Source: Sphagnum compactum (lineage: Eukaryota > Bryophyta > Sphagnopsida > Sphagnales). Taken from it: DNA of 64,000 nucleotides. Every line of letters begins with the position of its first letter. The stretch's first letter is position 1. Location of the stretch: the NCBI GenBank assembly GCA_965153455.1, contig OZ234498.1:1488001-1552000 (forward strand). Direction: 5' to 3'. Of this stretch, positions 13,690 through 24,241 are shown piece after piece. A model generated the notes under the pieces. That model worked only from the letters and a program-made list of their open reading frames with translations. It ran no database searches and was not told the origin of the DNA. Both the position numbers and the translations under genes were made by a program.

Positions 13690-13935
13690 CCTACCTCCCC
13701 AACCTACTTATCTATCTAGCTAGGTAGGTACTTAGTTTGGCCTACCTATTTAGGTCGACTTATGTACCTACCTACTTAAGTACCTACTTATATGAGTATA
13801 TATTTAACCTAGGAAGGTAGGTAGGTAGTAGGAAGGTAGGTCCTACCTACCTATTTATTTAAGTAGTTAAGTAGGTATATAGCCTAGGTTTGTAGGCACT
13901 TACTTATGTACCTATTTAAATACCTACCAATTTAA
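13690..13935. repeat. Second TACC/GGTA repeat cluster with alternating orientation
   Basis: Many TACCTACC and GGTAGGTA units alternate in orientation, for example GGTAGGTAGGTAG followed closely by CCTACCTACC. Several nested hairpins are therefore possible. It resembles the cluster at 12223-12451. Confidence 0.65.
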
Positions 13936-14353
13936 TATTAATATTTTGTATTAAATTCATTTAAAAGTGTCATGTGGCATATTTGCATTGGGCCACGTGT
14001 CATAATATAAGATCATCCAAACAATTGAATTGAACATCCTAGATTATTTCAAAATAATAATAATATTTATATTTTAAATAATTAAATATGAAGACATGTG
14101 GCAACACATCATTTACCTTCAATTGTGACCAAAATAGTTGCATCTTAGTCACATGTGACAATACATATAGAATGGAGTTAAAGGATGAACTTATATTTGT
14201 TGATTTTTTTTTCCTCCAATACGCCTTAATGTTTGCGACTAATATCGCATGTGATTTGTCCAAGGCGACTAATGAGATTTTAGTAACAAATGTCATTTGC
14301 GATTAAAATTTAGTTGTAGAAATCAATCGAAAATACCCATTTTTCTTCTAATG

Positions 14354-15065
14354 ATAAGCTTTGAATTCCCATTGTTGTTAAAGAACTTGATGCATTGGTT
14401 CAAATATTAGAAATGAAAATTTGTTTTGCACCATGGACACAAATGTAGATAGTTCAAGAGAGACCTTATTGGTAGAAAGTTGGACACTTACCCTCAACAT
14501 CTTATTGATGGAGATAGTTACAAATGTGCCTTAACATGGTGGCACATGAAAAAACATGGGTTTTGTAAATAGACCTTTTATCAGGCCTTGATATTTACCT
14601 CCATGGCTTTAGGTGACAATAATACCAAGGAAAGGAAGTTCAATAATTCCTAAACACTTAGTTGATTTTCTAACTTATTTTATTACACAACTATTCATTT
14701 AAAAATATCAAAACTTTTTATAAAATCAATAGAAATCATCCACTGGACAATACTCCTCCTTACCACTATTATTACGCCCTAGTAATATGTGGAAAAAAAA
14801 CAACTTGGTGTGAAGATAGGACGATAACCGAAAGAAAATGCACAAGAGCAAAAGGACAATAATTTTGCCTTGTAGTAGAATTAACACCATAGGGCAGTAG
14901 AGGGCACCCCTTTTTCTAGAAGGTAAAACACCTCAAAACTTAGTGCTCTAAAGGTATGTGACTTTCGTGTGGTTTTTTCATCATCTATCTAGGCTTTTTA
15001 CTACCTACCCCATGCTTTTACCATTTAGACAAAATATCTCCCATTTTATCAAAAATTTAAAAAAA
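14354..15065. other. Intergenic DNA before the retrotransposon
   Basis: No gene is visible. Composition changes sharply at about 15066, where retrotransposon-like sequence begins. I found nothing here resembling the 3' LTR at 21.2-22.2 kb, so no 5' LTR is evident. Confidence 0.5.
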
Positions 15066-15245
15066 TAAATTTTCTGACTGGGCAAAACGGACCACAGAGA
15101 GGAGCCGTGATCCTGCGTTTTCTGGGTTTTGGAGTAGTAACTCTTGTAGGAATAGACCCAGAGGAAGCCCGAGTTGGAGACATAGTAGTAGAAGTAGCTC
15201 ATAGTGGTTTTTACACTCGCGCTCAAGTTTGGTTGAAGGTGAGAA

Positions 15246-15800
15246 ATGGAGCAAGAGGGTGGGCGTCGATCTCGATGTTACAGACACCATACTACTACAC
15301 TTCCTACCTTGCATAGGGTAGCGCCTTTATTTGCTAAGAGGCAGTGTAGTGTACCTAGGATAGGAGACATTTGGATTCCCAAGATTGCTGCGTCTCCTAA
15401 CCATTTTGTCAGATTATACATTCCTGGTGTGGAAGACTTGTTTCAGGTGGGAGATCGACTGCTCAGAGTGGAACACAATGGATCAAGGTCGCGCCTTATA
15501 AGCTGGAGGATATGGCGCAATCATGAAGAAGGGTGGCAGTTCTAACAAGAATCGACAGATGAGCAAAGTTTTTCCACTTTTCCATCTAATGTTGTACCTT
15601 TGAGACCAGTAGCAGAGGGAGATCAGTCTGAATTTACAGAGTGGCTCGGATAGTGTTTGTTCTTCTCGAAGATCAAACATGAACAGAGGAGACTGAGAAG
15701 CTGGTCAATTCTGTTGTCACCTGATTTCGGTCCAAGGACCGTGTGTTGTAAGGAGTGTATGCAATTGTGGTTTGCAGCTGAACATTTGCAAGATGACTAG
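15246..15800 (+). pseudogene. Extra reading frame upstream of gag (185 codons including the terminal TAG; two internal stops)
   Basis: One frame runs from an ATG at 15246 to a TAG at 15798-15800, broken only by stops at 15543-15545 and 15651-15653. Its last codons overlap the gag ATG at 15793 by 8 nt (ATGACTAG). The translation looks protein-like rather than random: a basic N-terminus, a PRIGDIWIPK segment, a VEDLFQVGDRLLR segment and a Cys-bearing VCCKECMQLW segment. I recognise no domain. It could be an additional retroelement ORF or a 5' part of gag in another frame. Confidence 0.45.
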
Positions 15801-18213
15801 TCCCCAGGGAATGGATGAACTGTTTTGGGGACGAGACCATGAGGACGTCAATGACTGGGCGGAGAGGCTCACCATGGCAGCTGAAGTGCGAGATCTGAAT
15901 GCAGACAAGCTCTTCAAGATTGCCAAGCTGAATTTGAGGGGTAGAGCCAAGGAGTGGTTCAAGAGGTTACAACCGGCACCAGCCGATTGGGCTGAATTGT
16001 GGACTTTGATAGTGTAGAAGTATGGAGATGTGGATGATGATGACATCAGGATGAAGCTCGATGCCATCAAACAAGAATCCAAGGAGAGAGTTCAGAAATA
16101 TTATGAACGTCTCGACAGACTGTTTCAAAGGGGGAAGATATCAGACGCTGAACAAAGAAGGAGGTTTTTGGCCAGGTTAAGGCCTGAAATTCGAAAATTA
16201 TGTGTCGTAAGGACATTCACTGACATTGAAGAGCTGGTGGGTGCTGCCACTGAGCTTGAGAGAGTATTGGGTGAGCTTGGAGAGACCCCATTCGAACCTC
16301 TGAAGGAGGAGCAAGAAGAGGGGGTCGAAGAAACAATGATGGAAAAGCAGGTTACTGCTTTGAACAACACACTTGTTAACTTTTTCAAGAGGAATGTGCC
16401 GAATTCTGTCGCATCATCCTCTTCCACCATGTCCGGCGGGTGCCAGATCTGTAAGGGAGGAGACCATATAGCCACCGCATGTCCGAGATTGAATGAACCA
16501 CGGCCGAAATGCGCCAAATGCGGAATGTCTCATAGGACAGAGAATTGTGGGATTAAGTGCTCCTTCTGTTCAGGTTTAGGACACTCGGAGGATAGATGTT
16601 GGAAGAAGCCCAAGGATGGGAAGTCACATTCTGGAGCAGTAAACTTTGTGGAAGTGTTGCTGAATGATGAGGAAGCAACTCTGCAACAACTCAATAAGTT
16701 GTGCGGAAATGAGAGCGTATTCTCATACACTCGAGTACGCAGGAGAAGAATACCTGTCGAGGTGGCACCAGCAGGCACTGTACCATCTCCTGAAGCTGCA
16801 GGAGAAGGCACAGGAGTGAATCGGGAGAACTCTGTCAGGTCGAAAATTTTGTCCCACTTCATTAAAGGAAAGATTTCCCTTACACCAATGGAAACAGTCC
16901 TGATGATACCAGGGGAATTGGAACACCTTGAGAATCTAGTGAAGTTGGCTAGAAGGAAGAAGGATGCAGAAGCGACGAATAATCAGGTATCTATGATCTC
17001 GGCAGCGCCAACGCTGAGACGAATCTGCATCAACAAAACACATAGAAGCAAAACACTCCACTTACCAGTGGAGATGAATGGCTATGTGGTGGAAGGACTT
17101 ATGGACACAGGAGCATCCATGTCGGTCATGGCTACTGCTGTAGTTAGAGAACTTGGCATGATGCATCTCGTGACGGGATCTGAAACTTATAAGACCGCGT
17201 CAGGAGTTGTTACACAGGCCCTTGGTCGAATTGATGAGGTGCCAGTCAAGGTAGGAGGCGTACAATGCACCATGACCTTCATGGTGGTGGACACGGACAG
17301 CTATGATGTATTCCTTGGACTGGACTTTTTGATGAAGATTGGAGCAGTGGTGGATGTGGAACGAGGTTTAATACAAGTGAGGCACGGCCCCGGAACCAAT
17401 GTGGAGGTATTACCATTGACGATGGTGAATTTGTTGCAGAGGATGAATTCAGAAGCTCTGATGCAAGACAATGTGACCATTCGGAAGAACACACACAATA
17501 ATCACGATTCTGACTGGATACCAGACCAGGATCGTGCGATCATGCCCAAGGAAGGTGATGCATCTACCTCGGATTCAGATACGAGTACTGAGGGTAGCGA
17601 ACACAATGTTTCGGAGTTCAATAAATTGAAACCAGTTGGTTGTGAAGATGAGTTTGGAGATACTGAGTTGGAGGAGCTGGTGAAGTCAGAAGGACCGCAA
17701 GAGATTCTGCAACTGATACTCCAGGAGCAGGCTGATGATTTCATGAAAGAAGAAATCACAGATGCTGACGATTATGCTGATTGGATTAAATGGGTGTCTG
17801 ATGTAGAACAAGGGAAACAGGTCATCTCTATAACTCCAAATCGTAAAGAAGCGCCTGTATTGCTGCAAGTCCAACAGATGGAAGGTGGTCTCTTTCCCAA
17901 CAATTTCAAGGAACAGTTGCCGTCATATGACGACTGTAGAGCAGACTCAAGGTGGGAAGAGATTTGCCAGAAGATTCGAGTTAATCAGAGCCTTGATGAG
18001 AAAAAGGGGCAGCAGCTCTGGGGAGTTTTAGAGTGTTATCAAGACGTGTTTGCTTGGAACAAGAAGGAACTGGGCTGTTGTACCATAGGAGAACATTCTA
18101 TAGATACGCAAGGATATCCACCTTGCAGGGTGCCTCCTGGTCGATTATCATATTGGGAAGAGGTAGAGGTGAAGAGACAGATTGATGTGTTGGTGGATTT
18201 GGGCAAGATGTAG
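15793..18213 (+). pseudogene. gag-pro: Retrotransposon gag and protease region (broken)
   Basis: The frame opens at ATG 15793. The gag core includes the LRGRAKEWFKRL motif seen in plant retrotransposon gag proteins. A TAG at 16015-16017 interrupts it. Three zinc knuckles follow at 16441-16599: C-x2-C-x4-H-x4-C, C-x2-C-x3-H-x4-C and C-x2-C-x4-H-x4-C. The aspartic protease active site DTGAS is at 17104-17118, with a hydrophobic second half ending VFLGLDFLMKIG. An acidic spacer leads towards reverse transcriptase. The frame closes at a second premature TAG (18211-18213), just before the conserved entry to the RT domain. Gag, protease and RT share this frame, so they were probably made as one polyprotein. 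Confidence 0.85.
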
Positions 18214-20168
18214 CCAAGTAATTCTGAGTACGCCTGTCGTGTGACCCTGCCTGTGAAAAGGGACGGAAGTAGGCGCTTCTGTGGGGATTATCGGCCACTC
18301 AATATGCAGACACGGCGGGATTCGTTCCCAATGCCTCTTGTTGATGATGTGATTTCCCAGCTGGGGAAATCAGCTTGGTTTTCTGCACTGGATTTGCAGT
18401 CGGGATTCTGGCAAATTTGTATGGCTCCTGAAGATATGAAGAAGACGGCATTGGTTACCAAGACTGGGCTGTATGACTGGACAGTTATGCCATTTGGTCT
18501 CAAAAATGCGACCAGTACTTTCACCAGAACAATGTCGTCAGTCTTCGAGGAGATCGAAGACAACAGTTCCTGAAGGTGTTTGTTGATGATCTCAATATCC
18601 ACAGCGAAAATTGGGAGGACCATCTCCAACACTTGGAAGCTGTGCTCTCCAGACTCAGGGAAGTAAACTTGAAGTTGAACCCAAGTAAATGTTGTTTTGC
18701 TGCTGAAAGCATAGTGTTCCTGGGACATGTGGTCAGTAAGGAGGGTACTAAACCCGATCCTGGTAAAATTGATGCAGTGCTGTGTTTTCCCGAACCAAAG
18801 ACGGTTACCAACGTCAGATCCTTTCTGGGACTGACAGGGTATTATCGAAAGTATATTAGAGGATATTCGAGGTTGGCTAGTCCTTTGTTTGAATTAACGA
18901 AGAAGGACATTGCGTTTGTGTGGAATCAAGACTGTCAGCGGGCGTTTGATGCTCTGAAGAGAGCACTCGTGGACGCTCCCATACTTGTACGTCCTGACTT
19001 TGAAAAACCATTTTGGCTTGATGTTGATTGGTCGACGAAAGGTGTTGGCGCCATCCTGTCACAAAGGGAAGGCAGATTTGAGAAGGTAATGGCGTATGCC
19101 AGCAAAGGATTGACTGTGGTGCAAAGAAAGTTTCACCCCATGGAAGGGGAGTGCTATGCATTGATCTGGGGCATCATGCATTTCAGACAGTATCTTCACA
19201 GGAACCATTTTACTCTGAGGACAGACCACAAGCCGCTTGAATGGTTGGCGACGGTGTCTGATGCACATGGCAGAAAAGGTAGGTGGATAGACATGCTGCA
19301 AGATTTCAGTTTTAAAATCTTGCACAGACCAGGATTGAAGCATGGAAACGTTGATGCTTTGAGCCGAAACCCCGTAGGGCAGGCCTCTGATGACGACGAT
19401 TTCAGTGGAGAAATCCGTGATATAGGAGCAGTGCAGACTGATGCTACTGAATCAGCGGGGATGGTGTTCTCTGCTCAGTATGGAAAGATTTCGGAATGGT
19501 TGGGTATCAGGAGACATGCGAGTAGGCTGATGGAGCACCATGAGTGTTGTTTTGGCATCAACCACTGGTGTGTTGCAGAAGACCACCAGTTATTCATGCT
19601 TGATGTTGTTAGTGAGATGAACCAGGGTGGTGAGACTGATTCAATCGTGAAGGATGGAAGGGCAACAGATAATGGAGAAGATCAGAGCTTGAAGGTTACT
19701 GATGATGGGTATGAACTGAAAGGGAAGATGCCCAGGTACTATGATATGCAGCAGCAACTGGAGCTGGTGTTGGTGGCTCAGAAACTATCTGAGTTTGGTG
19801 ATCGCACTGAGCCGAGCCTCACAGAGTCCGATGAGGGAAAAATATGTGGCATGGATGCAAGTATCATCGACATCTGGCAGGACACCACATGCTTGGGTAT
19901 GCTGAAGGAAGATCAGTTACCAGACACTATGGATCTTGAGGAAAAAAAAAGGGCCAGAAAGCGAGCAAACAACTATTGCTGGAGGGAGCAGAAGCTCTAC
20001 TTCAAGGGGCTATATGTGCCCAAGCCAGAGGAAAGAATGCCACTTGTAATTCAAATGCATGAAGATTTGGGGCATTTTGGAGAACAGAGGACATTGGCTG
20101 AGATCTGTCGAAGGTACTTTTGGCATAATCGGACTGAAGATGTCAGGACGGTGGTTAGGAGGTGCTAG
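18214..20168 (+). pseudogene. pol: Retrotransposon reverse transcriptase and RNase H, start of integrase (broken)
   Basis: RT motifs are in order: LPVKRDGSRRFCGDYRPLN from 18247, FSALDLQSGFWQI, MPFGLKNA, and the catalytic FVDD at 18579-18590 (the YxDD box). The frame changes just before FVDD, at about 18560-18572. RNase H follows at about 19010-19250 with DVDWST, the EGECYAL glutamate and TDHKPLEW. The integrase zinc-binding segment (HEDLGH ... C-x2-C) begins at about 20050. The TAG at 20166-20168 falls inside that C-x2-C pair. A long acidic linker, about 200 residues, separates RNase H from integrase. Confidence 0.9.
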
Positions 20169-21142
20169 CAATGCCAACTGGTGAGGAGCACGGGTAGCAT
20201 CCGCTCTGAAGATGAAGAACTGAAAAGCATACCCATCTGTGATCTGTTTCATAGAGTTGTTATGGACACTGCAGGACCATTGCCTGAAACCAAGTCAGGA
20301 AACAAGTACATTCTGGTGGCCATCGACCATTATAGTAAATGGTGCGAGGCAAAGGTAGTTGCTGATCATGGTGCTAAGACTGCGGCCAGGTTCCTGGAAG
20401 ATGATATAATATGCAGGTATGGAGTCCCCAAATTTGTGCTTATTGACAATGGCGGTGAATGGGCTGCAGAATTCGATGTGATGTGCAAGGACTACGGAAT
20501 CTAACATCAGCACATTGCACCCCGGTGGCCTCAATGCAATGGAATGGCGGAGCACTTAATCAAAACTATCAAACATGCAATCACTGTTCTTGCTGCGACA
20601 CCAACAAACGTGGATTGTTGGGACGAGCATCTGGCCTTATCTTGTTTGGGTACAGATGTGGGATCCAGGCTAGCACTAAGTTTTCGCCCTTCATGATTCT
20701 GACTGGTCGCACCCCACGTCTTAGGGCAGATAATTACCTGCACGATCTGACTGCTGTGACTGATGATAGTGTTGATGTGGAAGTTGATGCAGCACAATTT
20801 CTACAAAAAGTGAAGCTTATAGCAAGCATCCACGAAAACGTCTTGCTCAATGTGGAGCAAACACAGAAGAAACAAAGGAAAACCTATGCTACCAAGAAAG
20901 GTAAGCATCTGTTTGAAGGTCTGGTTGCAGGGGAGAGTATGGTGAAGATGAAGAAACCAGGGAAAAAGAGAGCTTTGACTGCGAGCTGGGAAGGTCCATA
21001 CCAGTTCATCGGGCATGCTGATGGGAAGGGAAACCTTGATTTTGAAGAGGGAAGTCGAATGTGCATCATCCAGGATGCTGATGGGAACCAGTGGGAAAGG
21101 TCTCGTAGGGATCTTTAAATCTATCACGTTCAACCAGATTGA
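20169..21142 (+). pseudogene. int: Retrotransposon integrase core and C-terminus (broken)
   Basis: The DDE catalytic core is visible: Asp in VVMDTAGPLP, Asp in VLIDNGGEW, and Glu in GMAEHLIKTIKH. A TAA at 20502-20504 interrupts the core, and a frameshift follows at about 20632-20646. The C-terminal part includes TKFSPFMILTGRTPR and a basic stretch before a GPYQFIG segment, the usual end of plant gypsy integrases. A TAA at 21116-21118 precedes the apparent natural stop TGA at 21140-21142. Confidence 0.85.
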
Positions 21143-21170
21143 ATGAAGCTGAGGGACTCAGCTTTCTCAA

Positions 21171-21181
21171 GAACGGAGGGG
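21171..21181 (+). promoter_or_regulatory. Polypurine-tract-like sequence
   Basis: A G-rich purine stretch (GAACGGAGGGG, one C) lies 29 nt after the pol stop and immediately before or 7 nt before the 3' LTR. This is the position expected for the plus-strand primer. Confidence 0.5.
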
Positions 21182-21188
21182 TTACATA

Positions 21189-22157
21189 TGTGACCAAACA
21201 GTAGGTCACTACACTAGTGTGAACACAATGGGTTTAGAGGCTTGATTTGTGTTTTATTAGCCGCCATGATCTTGGTGGCGGAAATCTCTTCAATACTGCT
21301 GCATGGGAGTGCATGGGGAGGTCCATTTGGGTGTGAGTGATTTGAAGGATAGGACTAAGGCGGCTGGAAATAATGGTGAGGAGTGGAGCTGCATCAATGA
21401 GCGAAAGTGGAGGGACTAACGGCGGCTGATGAGGCGGTGGGAGAAGAAAGCGGGAAAGGAGGATGGTGAGGGGGGAGAAGCGGGTCTGATAAGAGGCAGA
21501 TAGACAGAAAGCACGAGAGTTTTTGGGGAGAGCGGGTGGCTGATTTTTTCGTTGCGTTAGTAACCAGAGCATGGCCAGCTCCATGATCGGGTGGAGATAG
21601 GACTGATCAAGGATCGATGCTGTTGAAAGGAAAATTGGAGATGGTGGTCTGAACTGTTGATGTGTGCCCTATAGAAGAAGTAAAAGAGCAGGATAGCCAG
21701 AGGAGGAGATGAGGAGTTTTATTTTGGTTTTGGTTTAGAGCAGTGCCGAGTGTGGTAGATGAGCTCAGAGATGCACATATAGGTAGGTCTAGATGTTTGC
21801 TTTGGAAAACGACTTGGCTTGAGCTGCTGATCTTTTCCGCTGCACTCAGCAACTTGGCTGAGTAGTTGTTTGCTTTCTGATGAACACATTGGAATGAGGA
21901 AACTTGTACTCGTTGTTTCATTTGTAAATGAAGACGTGAGCTCTGGATTCTGTGATTACATCTATCGATTCTGTGTGAGTACTAGTTGTCTCTGTGTGAT
22001 GATCAGAGAATGTGTGTGAGAAGATCTTGAGACGGAGAGTGAGAGAAATCAAGCGTATCTGGTTAGATTCAGAGTCCCCAGGGAACATCAACCCCGGGTT
22101 GATCCATCAGGTGTTTTTGGTTGGTAGAAGAGTCCAACACTCTCTCTTTTGGTTACA
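21189..22157 (+). repeat. 3' LTR of the gypsy element
   Basis: The proposed LTR starts TGTGACC and ends GGTTACA. These are inverted at 6 of 7 positions, with the usual TG...CA ends. Length is about 970 bp and there is no coding capacity. The left edge could instead be 21182, directly after the purine tract. It cannot be confirmed because the 5' LTR is absent. Confidence 0.45.
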
Positions 22158-22617
22158 GGTGATCAAAGAACGAGAAAGAAAGGGAAGGAGGGAAAGAAAG
22201 ACAAAGAAAAATAAATCAAAGAATGATTAGAAAGAGAGAAAAAATCCTCCTATAACTATATAAAAACAAAAAGCTCCCCCCACATTGGAGGGTAAAGGTT
22301 GTGTTGTTCACTTGTCCCCAAAGGTCATTTGACTTCTAACTACTAATTCCCCTAAAGGACATCTAAAAAACTTGCACTAATTTAAATGGGACATTTTCAT
22401 TCCTAAAATTCTTCCTATCTTTTAGGTGCATGACTAACCAACCTCCACATCTAGAAGGTTTTGGTTGACTTTCCACATACCAACTTAAATATCAACTAAT
22501 TAGTGGGTGTCAGGTCCCAAGGGAGATAGTAATGAAAATGATTATTGGTCAAAAGATTTACCAGGTTACCCCCAACCTTTTAATTAAACTAACATTTAGG
22601 TTAAAGTAAGATTAACC
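22158..22617. other. Intergenic DNA
   Basis: A purine-rich GAAAG-type stretch follows the LTR, then AT-rich DNA. No gene is seen. Confidence 0.5.
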
Positions 22618-24241
22618 CCCTAATACAAAAAACATGGTTTTTATACTACTAGCATCATGTCTAAAATGACTATATATAGTCAATATTTAAAATACACTAG
22701 TAGTTTGAAGTGACTAAATGTGTTTATCACGACTAAGATCAAAAGTAACAATGTCCATTATGACTAAAAATGCTAGCAATATAGTAAAATTAGACAATAT
22801 GTTGCACATGTGGAAAATGTGGGTGCCCATGTGGATTTGTCTATCTTGATTAATACAACTAACATGACTAGAATTAGTCATAAAATATGACACACATGAT
22901 GATAATTCTATTATGATATTTTAAAGATATTTTTTTTTAAATATTTTTTTTTGATAAATATTTGGCATAAATCAAAAATTGCAAATTAATGGAATGTCTA
23001 AAAATTTGATTAAAAAAATTATAAAGTTGAAGTCAATGATGAAAGTAAGGAAACCAAATGTATCCAAATAGTTATATGTGAAATTTCTAACCCAAGCAAA
23101 ACAAAACATTGCTTGAATTTTTGAAAAACATATTGAATTTTTGTTCATGTTTTGTGAAAGAATCACAAAGTTCAATATGATTATGATAACAACTTATTTT
23201 TACCTAAATAGTTATATATTATAACTCAATCAAAGATTTAATACATTATATATGAATTTTAAAATTAAGTGATTAATTATTTGTTCACGTTTTGAAACTA
23301 GAGAAATTAAAAAATTCAATGGAATTGTGAAAGTAAATTTTTTATTCAAATAATTATATTTCAGACATTACATATGAATTTAAAAATAAATATTTAAAAC
23401 CATTTTAGTTGTTATACATTTTGAAATGGAAACAAATCACAAAGCTTCATGAAAGTTAATAAATTAGATGTACTTAAATAATATTTAAATATATAACTCA
23501 ATTCAAAGTTTCAAACAATGCATTTGAATTTGTTATTAATGAGTATTTAAAATAATTACGATATAAACATATTTTTGAATTAAAAAAATTTACAAAGTTC
23601 AATGTAATAATAAACCTAACCAAATCAATTAAATCAAATAGTGATATAAAAAAGTTCATTTTTTTGTTCGAAATATGTGTCTATATATATTGTGATGTCA
23701 CTTTTGTCATCATGTGATCATGTGAGGTGATGGCTTAAAGGTTAAGGCCTTGGAGTGTGGTCGAAAAGGTTGTGGGTTCAAACTTTATTTCGAAGATTCA
23801 TCATTTAAAAAATCTTGAGTTTGGGGAATCAATGGCTTGTATGATGTCGGCTGACATGATTTACTGGTAATGTTAGCTTGAAGAAAAAAATAATTTTTTT
23901 TCTAGCATGGAATCATAGATCAAAAGTGGTAGCATTTTGGATTCATTATTGTTCATAAATATAAAAGTTCCATAATGTCATTATATATATTCATATAAAT
24001 AATATAACTTTTAATTTAAAATCAAATTAATAATGCCATGTTAACTAATAGCCTTAGTCATTTTAGTCATTTAAAAAGAGCACATTTAGTCATGTTGGTG
24101 ATATAATTTTAATCACATTTGTGCCAAAAATGTGTAGTCTATTATGACTACAACCAATTTTGTGCATGTTGTTTGATGTGATTAAGAATGTGACTAAATT
24201 TAGTAAAAAAATTAGCTTAAAAACACATATTTGTAGTAGTG
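22618..24241. mobile_element. Probable non-autonomous CACTA element
   Basis: The reverse complement of the right end (24241) reads CACTACTACAAATATGTG followed by TTTTTAAGC. The left end at 22618 reads CCCTAATACAAAAAACATGG followed by TTTTTATAC. The two are collinear with most early positions shared. Flanks are ACC and ATC, an imperfect 3-bp duplication. Subterminal regions on both sides repeat TTTAGTCA/TGACTAAA motifs, as CACTA elements do. There is no transposase. A SINE-like insertion lies inside. Confidence 0.45.
23721..23890 (+). mobile_element. tRNA-derived SINE candidate
   Basis: A pol III A-box-like sequence TGGCTTAAAGG is at 23731-23741. A B-box-like GGTTCAAACTT is at 23775-23785. 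The 44-nt spacing is that of a tRNA gene. The head is tRNA-like but cannot fold as a functional tRNA. About 100 nt of unrelated body follows, ending in an A-rich tail at about 23880. No target duplication was fixed. Confidence 0.5.

Larger units (their letters stand above)
12676..14353. mobile_element. Possible non-autonomous CACTA-like element
   Basis: The left end reads CACTAAAAGAAAT. The reverse complement of the right end reads CATTAGAAGAAAAA. These match at 11 of the first 13 positions, in the style of plant CACTA termini. The flanking trinucleotides are TTA and ATA, so the target duplication is imperfect. The right subterminal region (14.1-14.3 kb) repeats GACTAAT, TAGTCAC and GCGACTAA motifs. 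The interior is AT-rich and has no gene. Assignment rests on degenerate ends and is tentative. Confidence 0.3.
15066..22157 (+). mobile_element. Decayed, 5'-truncated Ty3/gypsy LTR retrotransposon
   Basis: The order upstream frame - gag - protease - reverse transcriptase - RNase H - integrase - 3' LTR is typical of Ty3/gypsy, with integrase after RNase H. The element is inactive. In-frame stops lie at 16015-16017, 18211-18213, 20166-20168, 20502-20504 and 21116-21118. Frameshifts lie at about 18560-18572 and 20632-20646. No chromodomain is apparent after the integrase. No 5' LTR or primer-binding site is seen, so the left end at about 15066 is judged from the composition break only. The whole element is more GC-rich than its surroundings, as expected of an insertion. 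Confidence 0.9.

Noticed and set aside
14880-15065. Search for a 5' LTR of the gypsy element
   Set aside because: No similarity by eye to the 3' LTR at 21.2-22.2 kb.
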